NCBI GenBank assembly: GCA_038533155.1
Contig: JBCAZH010000010.1
Coordinates: forward strand, 1 to 64,000
Reading direction: 5' to 3'
Length of the DNA stretch: 64,000 nucleotides
Source: CALBPI01 sp038533155
GTDB lineage: Bacteria; Pseudomonadota; Gammaproteobacteria; Steroidobacterales; Woeseiaceae
Shown: one piece after another, positions 17,366-24,379 of the stretch
Position numbering within the stretch: the stretch's first letter is position 1
How the letters are laid out: each line of letters begins with the position of its first letter
Made by a program: the position numbers and the translations under genes
The notes under the pieces: generated by a model
Databases searched by the model: none
What the model saw: only the letters and a program-made list of their open reading frames with translations
What the model was told of the DNA's origin: nothing

Positions 17366-18082
17366 TTAGTCCTCGTCGCGCCGGGAGATCAAATCTGCCG
17401 CTGCGGCATGCGCACTGGATTCCAGTAGTGCGCGGAAACGTTTTTTCGCGCGGTACAACACGCGGTTGAAGTGTAGGTCGGTCAAATCCAGCGCACTGCA
17501 AATGCTGGCTTTGTCTTCCTGTCGCAAATAGAAGCGAATCAAAATGGCTCGATCGCGCTCCGGTTTGAGCTCTTCGAGCAGCTCGCGGACCGCTGTCGCC
17601 TCTTGGGCATCGTTGGTTTCGCTGAACTGCGTTGATGAGACCGTGTCTGCCGATGCGTCGATCGCGTCACTGTCGGTGTAGGTGCGTCGACGCTGCGAGC
17701 GACGAATCTCGCCGATCAGCAGGTTCCGACCCGTGCTTTGGATAAAGCCTGCCAGTTTCTCCGGCTCGTTAATGCCGCGATCCCGCAGTCGTTCGATAAC
17801 CACACGAAACACGTCCTGGTGCAGGTCTTCTGCAAGATCGGCATCGCCTGCCCGGCGACGCAGCATGTACAGCAACGGCCGACTGTAGCGCACCACGAGC
17901 TCCTGCTCGGCGCTACGATCACCGTCGGCGATCCGTTCAGCGAGGGCGCGCGCAACCGCGCCTTCGTCGTTGGACAATAAATCCCCGGAAGCACCCGATT
18001 CGGTGCGATCCGACTCTCTCCCCTTCATGGGGCCATATTCTGGCAGAAGTCGGACTGGCAGTCTGTAGACGTTGTTTCGCAT
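17366..18082 (-). CDS. ECF-type RNA polymerase sigma factor
   Basis: About 238 residues from the ATG at 18082, which has GGAG six bases upstream; an ATG at 18106 has no clear ribosome site. Region 2 is visible as AEDLHQDVFRVVIERL followed by FIQSTGRNLLIGEIRRSQ, and region 4 as ERDRAILIRFYLRQED and LDLTDLHFNRVLYRAKKRF. The long N-terminal extension before region 2 (about 50 residues) is unusual for an ECF factor. Downstream lies its presumed anti-sigma factor; upstream a small unknown and a CHAT protein, suggesting one regulatory block. Confidence 0.88.
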   Translation of the reverse strand: MRNNVYRLPVRLLPEYGPMKGRESDRTESGASGDLLSNDEGAVARALAERIADGDRSAEQELVVRYSRPLLYMLRRRAGDADLAEDLHQDVFRVVIERLRDRGINEPEKLAGFIQSTGRNLLIGEIRRSQRRRTYTDSDAIDASADTVSSTQFSETNDAQEATAVRELLEELKPERDRAILIRFYLRQEDKASICSALDLTDLHFNRVLYRAKKRFRALLESSAHAAAADLISRRDED

Positions 18083-18131
18083 CGTGCGCTCCGGGGATAG
18101 TGTCATCCGTTACTAGCTAGGTGTCGCAAGG

Positions 18132-18506
18132 TTACGAGGGATCCCACCCATCGTCGCCTTCCCATCCTCCTTGCGGAGGATTTCGCTTGTGCGCTGACGT
18201 GATCACGTTGCAGGCCTTGCCTTGCTTCACGCTCATTTCAAACGTGGTTTTGTCGATCAACGTGCCGCTTACCGTCCCGGTCTGGGCACAGTAGGTGCCA
18301 GTCGCACCGTCCCAAAGCCGTTCGTTCTCCGGTTTGGCTTTGCTGCGTTGGCGAAACTGGACTGTGTTGTCCTTATCGACGCAGATAAACAATAGATCAC
18401 CGACTTCCATCGGAACTTGTTCCCCCGGCTCATTGGTCACCTTTCGGACCAGCCAAACCCAATCATAGGTCTCTCTAGCTGTGATCGATTTTTCTTCTTG
18501 AACCAT
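18132..18506 (-). CDS. Hypothetical 124-residue protein between CHAT and sigma genes
   Basis: No family recognised. The protein is soluble-looking, has no signal peptide, and contains segments such as TYDWVWLVRKVTN, GDLLFICVDKD and TGTVSGTLIDKTTFE that suggest a small beta-rich domain. The C-terminus is Trp/Gly/Asp-rich (GGWEGDDGW). AAAGGGG lies eight bases before the ATG, so the start is well supported. It sits 121 bases after the CHAT gene and 49 bases before the sigma gene on the same strand. It could be a cytoplasmic partner of the sigma switch or of the CHAT protein; nothing in the sequence decides this. Confidence 0.7.
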   Translation of the reverse strand: MVQEEKSITARETYDWVWLVRKVTNEPGEQVPMEVGDLLFICVDKDNTVQFRQRSKAKPENERLWDGATGTYCAQTGTVSGTLIDKTTFEMSVKQGKACNVITSAHKRNPPQGGWEGDDGWDPS

Positions 18507-18627
18507 GCGATACCCCTTTCCGTTCGCTCTTTGATGTCAGCGGTGGCTGACGTACACCTGCGCGCCTCAATTGCACGCTTATTCGAATCTTCTGCTGTCA
18601 CGCGAATTGGCTTTATCCCATCGACGG

Positions 18628-21600
18628 TCAATTCAAGGGTCGCCAATCACCGTGTAGGGTGAACGCGGACCAATAGTAGGGGTCGCGAAAGCGCCGGTTC
18701 TGCCGCAACTTGACCTTGGCGGCCGCTAGGGCGGCGTCTGGGGCCAGTCCATCGCGCAACAAACCCGTGTAGAAATGCTCCATAAGCTCCGCCGTAGCGC
18801 GGTCAGATGCCGGCCAAAGGCTCGCAACTACGCGTCGCGCACCGGCATACATAAACCCTTGGGTGAGACCAAGCAGCCCCTCGCCCGCCAACTCACGACC
18901 TAGGGCCGTGTCGCAGGCGGATAGCGTAACCAGCTCCGCGTTCATTCTGAGTTCGTAGACGTCTCGCAAACCCACGAAGCCGGGGGTCGATTTTCCTGTT
19001 TCGTCAAATAAGGAGAACATCACACCTGTGCGCGCTGGGGTTTCGTCGTCCGCGAAACCATGTGTTGCTAGATGAACAATCGATGCGTTTTCGAAATCAT
19101 CGGACTGCAGCGCCGTCGTGTTCGCCGAGAAACCCGAAAACGCGGTTACTCTTTCCGGCGTGAGTTTCATTAGGACTTCGGCTTCCCTTGCGCTGAGTCT
19201 CAGTCGGTTGAGCGAATTTGCCTCCGCGCTCGCGTCGGGTGCTTGCTCGGCAAGCCTCGGGTCGGAACTGCCGAACACAGGATCAGCTAGGGTGAATACT
19301 GCACCGTCCGACTCCCGGATCTTAGCTCTGCTGAGTGCAAGTGCAGTCAGAGACGGCTGGTAGCTCACCGCCTTGCCCAACAGCAAAGGGGTTTCGCTTC
19401 CGGAGACCAACAGTGCATCGAACGGGAGGTAGTGCAACGGTCCGTCTGCGACGATGGAAACTCGCGCTGAGGTGCGAAGTTGCTCCGCGAACGGGCTGAG
19501 AAGGACCCGGCCTGCGGTCAGCAAAGACGCTTCCGACCGCCCGCGCCGCTTGAGTGTGGCATGCAGCTCAAGAGCGAGATCCCGAAGCGACGCCTTGTTG
19601 GGGAGTTCAGCAATCTTCAGCGAGTCACCACTGATCAACCAAACGTACGAGCGTCGCTCACCCAGAAAATACTGCAGCACCAACGTGCCCGGATCGAGAG
19701 TAGCCTGTAGTTCGGCGGTAGACAGCGAGATATTGCGTCGCGTCGCGCTAAACCTAGGATCGAATGTTGTGATTTCGGCATCGAGAGCATCCAGGCGCGT
19801 CAACAAATCGGCGATGGGTTGGTTTCCCCGTCCCCGAAGGCGAGCCTGTTCCCGACGGTTTATCTCGGCACGCAAGTCCGCGCGTTCATCGAGTAGTTCC
19901 TGCGGCGCATCGACCGGAGGAGCGGCATTGCCTTTTTGCAGCACATCGATCAGGGTCTGCGCCCGATAGCGTTCGGCGGCCTCCAACGCTGCTGCGATCT
20001 TCCCCTGTGAAGCTTTGATATCAATAGCCATAGCGTAGGCATCCTGCACGGTTGCCTGGTAGCTGGCGCGCAGCTCAATTTGCTGAATGTCACCGCGCAA
20101 TGCTTCGATCTGGCTGATTGCCGCTTCCGAATCGGCAAGTGCTCCGGCCGTGTCGCTTTTCTTCTCGCGGGTTTGAGCTCTTAGCGCCAGCGATTCGGCA
20201 AGACGAAGAAAATTGTCTGTAGCTTGGCTGTTATCGACTGCGGCGTTTGCGAGGTCGAGTGACGCGTCTGTTCGGCCAAGTGAGAGCTGGGCGCGAGCTG
20301 CTAAAATAATTGCCCCGATTCGTTGGTTGTCAAACCGCTGGTCAGTCAATATTTCGTCAATGAGCGGTTCGATCATCTGCAATGCTCTCGCCGAATCTCC
20401 AGACTCGTGAAAATTGCTTGCCTGGAAAATCAGGAGGCGGTTCTTCAAATCCAGGTCTGTCGACGATTCCGAGAGCTGAATCAGTTCTTCTACCACCCTA
20501 GCGGTAGAGTCAAACTCACCGAGGTACCCAAGCGCTCTGGCCATGGTTAGACCGGTCCGGAGTCTTGCTCGTGGGTTTAGTGTGCGAGAAATTTCAAACG
20601 CCCGCTGTGCTAGATCCGCAGCTTGTCGATAAGCGCCCATACGACCGTACGTGATCGCCATATTATTCAACGTGGAAACGATCTGCGGTTTGTCATCGAG
20701 CGTTTCCAAGATTTCAAGAGATTCAGTCAGCAGCGCGAACGACTCCTGAAAGCGACCAAGTCGTCCGAGCTCAAGGGCATTGGTGCGACACAACCGCGCA
20801 CGCAATCGACTTCTCGGTTCTAACGATGGATGCGTTACTGCCTGGCTAAGAAACTCCAAGGCCTCTCGTGGCTTTCCTCGCAGCGAGTATGTGCCCCCAA
20901 GGTTGTTAAGGATCTCAATCTCTTGAGCTGAATCCCCGACTCGCCGTGCCGCGCTTAGCAAGCGCGCGTAGCAAACTTCCGCTGTTTCGAGAGCCCGGCG
21001 CCGAAAATGCAGAAAGCAAAGATTCATTTCGATCGGGCTCACCGCCCGATTTTGGTAAGAATCGGTTAAGAGAATCGCGGCTTCCTGCAGGTTTCGTTCG
21101 GCGTCATCCGTTTCACCTCGCTCAGCCATGTTCAACCCAAGCGAGTTCTTTGCCTGGCCTCGCTCCCACGTGCTAGCGATTTGGTTCGCGTCGTTCACGG
21201 CCTGCGACGCCGCACGTTCAGATTGCTGATATTGGTCCAATCGGTAATACAAAGCCGCCGACATCAGCCATCGCGCGACGGAAGCAGAGTCCAGCTCCCC
21301 AAGGGCCTCCCACTGCTCGGCCAACGCGAGGCTGCGAACAGCGCGCTCGCGGACTTTGCGATCGGTCTCCGCATCGAATGTAGTTAAGAGTTCGGATTCA
21401 GCCTTCAGCAGGCTGTCGGGCAAGTCCGCAGCGTCAATGACATTGAGATGAATCTCCCCCTTCAATGCTCGCCTATCGACCACCTCGGGCGTCAAGGTAA
21501 TCGATAGCGGTTGGTCCGATTCGATCGGATACAGGAGAAGTTGCTCGTCCGATGCCGGCAGCGTGACGGTGGAATTGCCGACACCGTCGATTGCCAGTCG

Positions 21601-21819
21601 CGTATTGCAAAACCGGTCTGCCTTGCCGAGCAGCCAACGTCCGGCAGGGAGGGTGACGGTGACCGATTCATCGTCCGCGATCACCAGAGGTTTCGTAGAT
21701 AAGTCATGCGGCTCGGCGAAAGCGTTGGGTGTGACGATGCTCCCCAGCAGGCACAACGGCACCCACCAGAGGTTGTAGCGTCCCCAGAGGCCGCACTTTG
21801 CCTCGCTCACACACCCCAT
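18628..21819 (-). CDS. Exported TPR-CHAT protein (caspase-like peptidase domain)
   Basis: 1063 residues. An N-terminal hydrophobic segment ending TPNAFAEP looks like a signal peptide, so the protein should be periplasmic or secreted. Residues 130-620 are tetratricopeptide-like helical repeats (AQEIEILNNLGGTYSLRG, STLNNMAITYGRMGAYR). The C-terminal CHAT domain has the catalytic dyad in HLATHG (His920) and LSACDT (Cys969), and ends in YYWSAFTLHGDW as in other CHAT proteins. CHAT domains are caspase-like cysteine proteases, with proven activity in separase-type and CRISPR-linked examples. It lies first in a block with an ECF sigma factor and anti-sigma factor, so a protease role in that signalling is plausible but unproven. 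Confidence 0.9.
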   Translation of the reverse strand: MGCVSEAKCGLWGRYNLWWVPLCLLGSIVTPNAFAEPHDLSTKPLVIADDESVTVTLPAGRWLLGKADRFCNTRLAIDGVGNSTVTLPASDEQLLLYPIESDQPLSITLTPEVVDRRALKGEIHLNVIDAADLPDSLLKAESELLTTFDAETDRKVRERAVRSLALAEQWEALGELDSASVARWLMSAALYYRLDQYQQSERAASQAVNDANQIASTWERGQAKNSLGLNMAERGETDDAERNLQEAAILLTDSYQNRAVSPIEMNLCFLHFRRRALETAEVCYARLLSAARRVGDSAQEIEILNNLGGTYSLRGKPREALEFLSQAVTHPSLEPRSRLRARLCRTNALELGRLGRFQESFALLTESLEILETLDDKPQIVSTLNNMAITYGRMGAYRQAADLAQRAFEISRTLNPRARLRTGLTMARALGYLGEFDSTARVVEELIQLSESSTDLDLKNRLLIFQASNFHESGDSARALQMIEPLIDEILTDQRFDNQRIGAIILAARAQLSLGRTDASLDLANAAVDNSQATDNFLRLAESLALRAQTREKKSDTAGALADSEAAISQIEALRGDIQQIELRASYQATVQDAYAMAIDIKASQGKIAAALEAAERYRAQTLIDVLQKGNAAPPVDAPQELLDERADLRAEINRREQARLRGRGNQPIADLLTRLDALDAEITTFDPRFSATRRNISLSTAELQATLDPGTLVLQYFLGERRSYVWLISGDSLKIAELPNKASLRDLALELHATLKRRGRSEASLLTAGRVLLSPFAEQLRTSARVSIVADGPLHYLPFDALLVSGSETPLLLGKAVSYQPSLTALALSRAKIRESDGAVFTLADPVFGSSDPRLAEQAPDASAEANSLNRLRLSAREAEVLMKLTPERVTAFSGFSANTTALQSDDFENASIVHLATHGFADDETPARTGVMFSLFDETGKSTPGFVGLRDVYELRMNAELVTLSACDTALGRELAGEGLLGLTQGFMYAGARRVVASLWPASDRATAELMEHFYTGLLRDGLAPDAALAAAKVKLRQNRRFRDPYYWSAFTLHGDWRPLN

Positions 21820-21927
21820 AATGGCATGGTCGCATTCGGACTCGGGGGTCGCAAGCGCTTGTGCGGCTTCCCTTTTCTGTCCGGTCGGTGCCAGAATAGC
21901 TGCCCGTTAGCCCAGTACCTGAATTCT

Positions 21928-22803
21928 ATGACCGTCGAACGCATCCTCGCTTTGCTCGCTTGTTTCGCCGTATTGACCGGCTGTGGCGACAAAGAAACGG
22001 CTGTGGAGCCTGCTGATGCCAGCAGTGAGCGCCCAGCGGAGCCAGTCGAGCAGGCTCAAGATCAAGAGGACTCGTCGCTCCGCGAGCCATTGGCCGTCGC
22101 GGGCGAAATGTTCGCCTACAGCGAGACGGAGGACGATCTGATTCGCGGCTATTTCGCGTTCCCAGAGACGATGGTAGAACCGCTACCCGCCGTGATCATG
22201 ATCCACGAGTGGTGGGGTCTGACCGACAACGTCAAGGCGGCGGCAGAGCAGCTTGCGGCGCAAGGCTTTATGGTCCTCGCGGTGGATTTGTACTTCGGCG
22301 AATCAACAGACGACAACGCCAAAGCGGGTGCATTGTCGAGGCAGCTGCTAGAAAACATGGAGGCGGGCGACGCGAACCTGGCCGCCGCGGTGACGTTCCT
22401 CAAGGAAGTCGCTGGTGCGCCGTCAGTGGCGGCATTCGGTTGGTCCCAGGGCGCCCAATGGGCAGTGCGCTGTGCACAGAAGAGCGGCGAGGGCATTTCG
22501 GCGGTGGTTTCCTACTACGGTCAGCCAGACTCCCAGCCTGAGGCCGTCGCATCGCTAATGGCGCCGGTGTTGGCGATCCACGGTGGACGTGATCGCTCCA
22601 TTCCAATGGCGGACGTGAGAGCGTTTCGCGATGCGGCCATCGCACTCAATAAAACCGTTGAAATCATGGTCGAGCCAGACGCCGTGCATGCGTTTGCAAG
22701 CCCGGGCGATCGACGCTTCAACGAGGATTACGCCAATCGAGCGTTCGACCGTGCTGTTGGCTTTCTACGCGAAAACCTCTTGATGCCGGCTGCCGCTCAG
22801 TAA
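21928..22803 (+). CDS. Dienelactone hydrolase-family lipoprotein
   Basis: 291 residues from ATG 21928. The N-terminus is a lipoprotein signal (LLACFAVLTGCG, Cys about 17), followed by an acidic linker and then an alpha/beta hydrolase domain. Family landmarks are IHEWWGL, GFMVLAVDLYFG, the nucleophile elbow AFGWSQGA, GGRDRSIP and the late His in AVHAFAS. Classical dienelactone hydrolases use Cys at the nucleophile; here it is Ser. It is probably a periplasmic esterase of unknown substrate. It diverges from the CHAT gene across 108 bases and its end overlaps the cnoX end by seven bases. Confidence 0.88.
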   Translation: MTVERILALLACFAVLTGCGDKETAVEPADASSERPAEPVEQAQDQEDSSLREPLAVAGEMFAYSETEDDLIRGYFAFPETMVEPLPAVIMIHEWWGLTDNVKAAAEQLAAQGFMVLAVDLYFGESTDDNAKAGALSRQLLENMEAGDANLAAAVTFLKEVAGAPSVAAFGWSQGAQWAVRCAQKSGEGISAVVSYYGQPDSQPEAVASLMAPVLAIHGGRDRSIPMADVRAFRDAAIALNKTVEIMVEPDAVHAFASPGDRRFNEDYANRAFDRAVGFLRENLLMPAAAQ

Positions 22804-23624
22804 ATCAGACTGGTCAGTTTTCGCCGCCCCTGCTGCACGAGTGCATCGCCGGCGCCCAGGAAATCAAATACGTTGAACAGGTGTTGACGGATCACGGGCC
22901 GCTCGTCGGTCGACCCCGCACCGAACAACGCCAGAAGCGTGTCGATGGATGATCCTGGGTCGCCTGATACTGCGAGCTGCAGAGCGTTTCGAATCGACTC
23001 TGGTGTGTCGCTGCCGTCAGCCGCATCTCGGTTGATCGCAATCTCGGCGCGCAGTGCGCCGACTTCGGGGCTTCGGTCCTGCTCATCCGGCAAGTCTCCC
23101 AGTCTGTCGAAAGCGGCGTCGAAATGGCGTAGTGCCAACTCCGTACGCGCCAAGTCGATCTTCAGGCTCGCGTTGTCCGGGTCCTGGGCGAGCGCCTCGA
23201 GCAGTTGCTGATGCGCGGTTTCATGATCTCCGGCCAGCAGTGCTTCGTTGTTGGCTTCCGGCGCTTCCGGTTCGGCCGCCGAAAGATAAGGCTCGATCAC
23301 CCGCACCAATTCCTGCTCCGGCTGCAGTCCGATGATCTGTTCGACAGGTTGGCCGGCATGGAACAGCACCAACATGGGAATGCTCCGCACACCGAACGCG
23401 CCCGCAAGCGCCTGTTCCTCATCGACGTTGACCTTTGCCACGACGAACTTGCCTTGGTAGCGCGCGGTCAGGCTCTCGAGCATTGGCGCAATCTGTTGGC
23501 ATGGGCCACACCAGGGTGCCCAGAAGTCGATCAACACGGGGACCTGCGCGTTCACCACGCGGGCCTCGAAATCTTGCGCGGTAACGTCAAAAACCCAAGG
23601 ATTGGTCTCGTCTGGCGAAGTCAT
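22797..23624 (-). CDS. cnoX: Thioredoxin-like chaperone CnoX (YbbN)
   Basis: About 275 residues from the ATG at 23624, chosen because GGAAAGGA precedes it; an ATG at 23681 lies further up. The N-terminal thioredoxin domain keeps the redox motif WCGPC (Cys39, Cys42). The C-terminal half is TPR-like helices (HQQLLEALAQDPDNASLKIDLA). In E. coli CnoX protects proteins from over-oxidation and hands them to GroEL/DnaK, but lacks the full CxxC; here both cysteines are present, as in other bacteria. It is preceded by 282 non-coding bases holding strong stem-loops that may be its leader. Confidence 0.9.
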   Translation of the reverse strand: MTSPDETNPWVFDVTAQDFEARVVNAQVPVLIDFWAPWCGPCQQIAPMLESLTARYQGKFVVAKVNVDEEQALAGAFGVRSIPMLVLFHAGQPVEQIIGLQPEQELVRVIEPYLSAAEPEAPEANNEALLAGDHETAHQQLLEALAQDPDNASLKIDLARTELALRHFDAAFDRLGDLPDEQDRSPEVGALRAEIAINRDAADGSDTPESIRNALQLAVSGDPGSSIDTLLALFGAGSTDERPVIRQHLFNVFDFLGAGDALVQQGRRKLTSLIY

Positions 23625-23697
23625 CGGTATGTCCTTTCCATCTGTCTCCACTAAAGGTGGGACCGGTTTTCGCGAACTCAACGGCTAAAAGTGTGTC

Positions 23698-23891
23698 GGG
23701 GCCGGATGGACTGGGGGGATAGTCCATGCTGTAGGCGTCTGACTCGGGGTCAGACCCGGCCCCTTCACGAACGGCATCACCAAGGGGGGGAAGGTGATGC
23801 CGGTGTCCGCCACGCCTCGTCGCGGCGGACCGGGGGGTGTCAGGCGCGCTCATTCAGAGGGGGGGGAGAAGAGCGAGCGCACCTGACTTTT
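23698..23891. ncRNA. Candidate structured RNA: five stem-loops with poly-G loops
   Basis: Plus-strand reading. The outer stem GGGGCCGG (23698-23705) with CCGGCCCC (23756-23763) encloses hairpin A, ATGGACT/AGTCCAT (23706-23727, loop GGGGGGAT), and hairpin B, GTCTGAC/GTCAGAC (23737-23755). Hairpin C has ten pairs, CGGCATCACC (23772-23781) with GGTGATGCCG (23793-23802), and a loop with seven G. Hairpin D is GTCCGCC/GGCGGAC (23805-23830). Hairpin E is GTCAGG (23839-23844) with CCTGAC (23882-23887), extended by GCTC/GAGC, and has a loop with eight G; TTTT follows. No credible ORF exists here. Strand is unresolved: on plus it may be a free RNA with GGA loops ending in a terminator; on minus it would be the 3' tail of the small exported-protein mRNA or the cnoX leader, showing C-rich loops. 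Confidence 0.65.
23839..23891 (+). terminator. Possible terminator closing the structured RNA
   Basis: Hairpin E (six outer pairs, then a bulged seven-pair inner stem) ends at 23887 and is followed by TTTT at 23888-23891. The 19-base G-rich loop and the short T tract make it a weak factor-independent terminator. It only makes sense for a plus-strand transcript. Confidence 0.4.
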
Positions 23892-23906
23892 CGAACGCGA
23901 TACGCG

Positions 23907-24188
23907 CTAGCGAGCATCCTCCGCGACCAGCGAACTGCGCTTCGGCCCGAGAATCGCTTCTAGTGCGATTTTCGATTCGGTTTGCAGGTCTTCGCCGGCG
24001 CGTTCACCGATGGCTTCGACCGAGACGCTAAGATGCGCCCGAAAGTCGATGACGTCGGTGGAGTAGCCGCGCACGATGACCTCATCCATGGTCGTCTCTG
24101 ATGTTTCGGCCATGGCAGGGGCATGTAGCGCGCCTACAGTGGCGAGAACGATCGCGGACGTTAAACGTCGCCATGCTCTTTGCTTCAT
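23907..24188 (-). CDS. Small exported protein under a sigma-54 promoter
   Basis: 93 residues. Residues 1-27 form a signal peptide (positive n-region, hydrophobic core, cut after APAMA), leaving a mature peptide of about 66 residues. That begins ETSETTMDEVIVRGY, which recalls the start of TonB-receptor plugs, but the rest is short and charged; no family recognised. AAGGAAGG precedes the ATG. A sigma-54 promoter lies about 65-80 bases upstream and a dedicated activator gene diverges from it. The structured-RNA region lies directly past its stop, so both could be on one transcript. Confidence 0.78.
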   Translation of the reverse strand: MKQRAWRRLTSAIVLATVGALHAPAMAETSETTMDEVIVRGYSTDVIDFRAHLSVSVEAIGERAGEDLQTESKIALEAILGPKRSSLVAEDAR

Positions 24189-24263
24189 GTTGCTACCTTC
24201 CTTTTCAGTGGTTGCTGTCCGACGAGGGTCGGGCATACCAACAACCTGTTCTGTACATACCTA

Positions 24264-24281
24264 TTGCAGAGGTCGTGCCAA
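24264..24281 (-). promoter_or_regulatory. Sigma-54 (-24/-12) promoter
   Basis: On the minus strand the sequence reads TTGGCACGACCTCTGCAA: GG and GC elements separated by ten bases, as required for RpoN, with one mismatch (C for T) in the -12 box. Transcription should start near 24254, giving a leader of about 65 bases to the small exported-protein gene. Confidence 0.85.
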
Positions 24282-24324
24282 CTTCTGACCTCAATAAAAT
24301 CAGATACTTAAGTCTTGACTGACG

Positions 24325-24357
24325 TTACGAATTCTCGTAAGTTACGATTTATCGTAA
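24325..24357. promoter_or_regulatory. Two activator palindromes, TTACGA-N4-TCGTAA
   Basis: TTACGAATTCTCGTAA (24325-24340) and TTACGATTTATCGTAA (24342-24357) share identical six-base arms and four-base spacers, 17 bases apart. A weaker third copy, TCGCGAAAATTCGTAA (24364-24379), abuts the activator start codon. The first two centre about 78 and 95 bases upstream of the predicted sigma-54 start, the usual enhancer distance. They also cover the likely promoter of the activator gene (TTGACT at 24315-24320), so autoregulation is likely. Confidence 0.8.
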
Positions 24358-24379
24358 AATTTTTCGCGAAAATTCGTAA

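Noticed and set aside
18437..18646. 69-codon ORF between the CHAT gene and the 124-residue gene
   Set aside because: It starts inside the CHAT coding end and runs into the well-supported start of the next gene in another frame, with no ribosome site. I left it out, though its first 20 residues look protein-like.
23698..23763. tRNA-like cloverleaf (66 bases, 8-bp closing stem)
   Set aside because: Only two inner hairpins are present, there is no T-arm GTTC motif or anticodon-sized arm, and the loops are poly-G, so it is not a tRNA.
23587..23853. 88-codon minus-strand ORF over the stem-loop region
   Set aside because: Its composition simply reflects the repeats, it has no ribosome site, and it overlaps the cnoX start in another frame.
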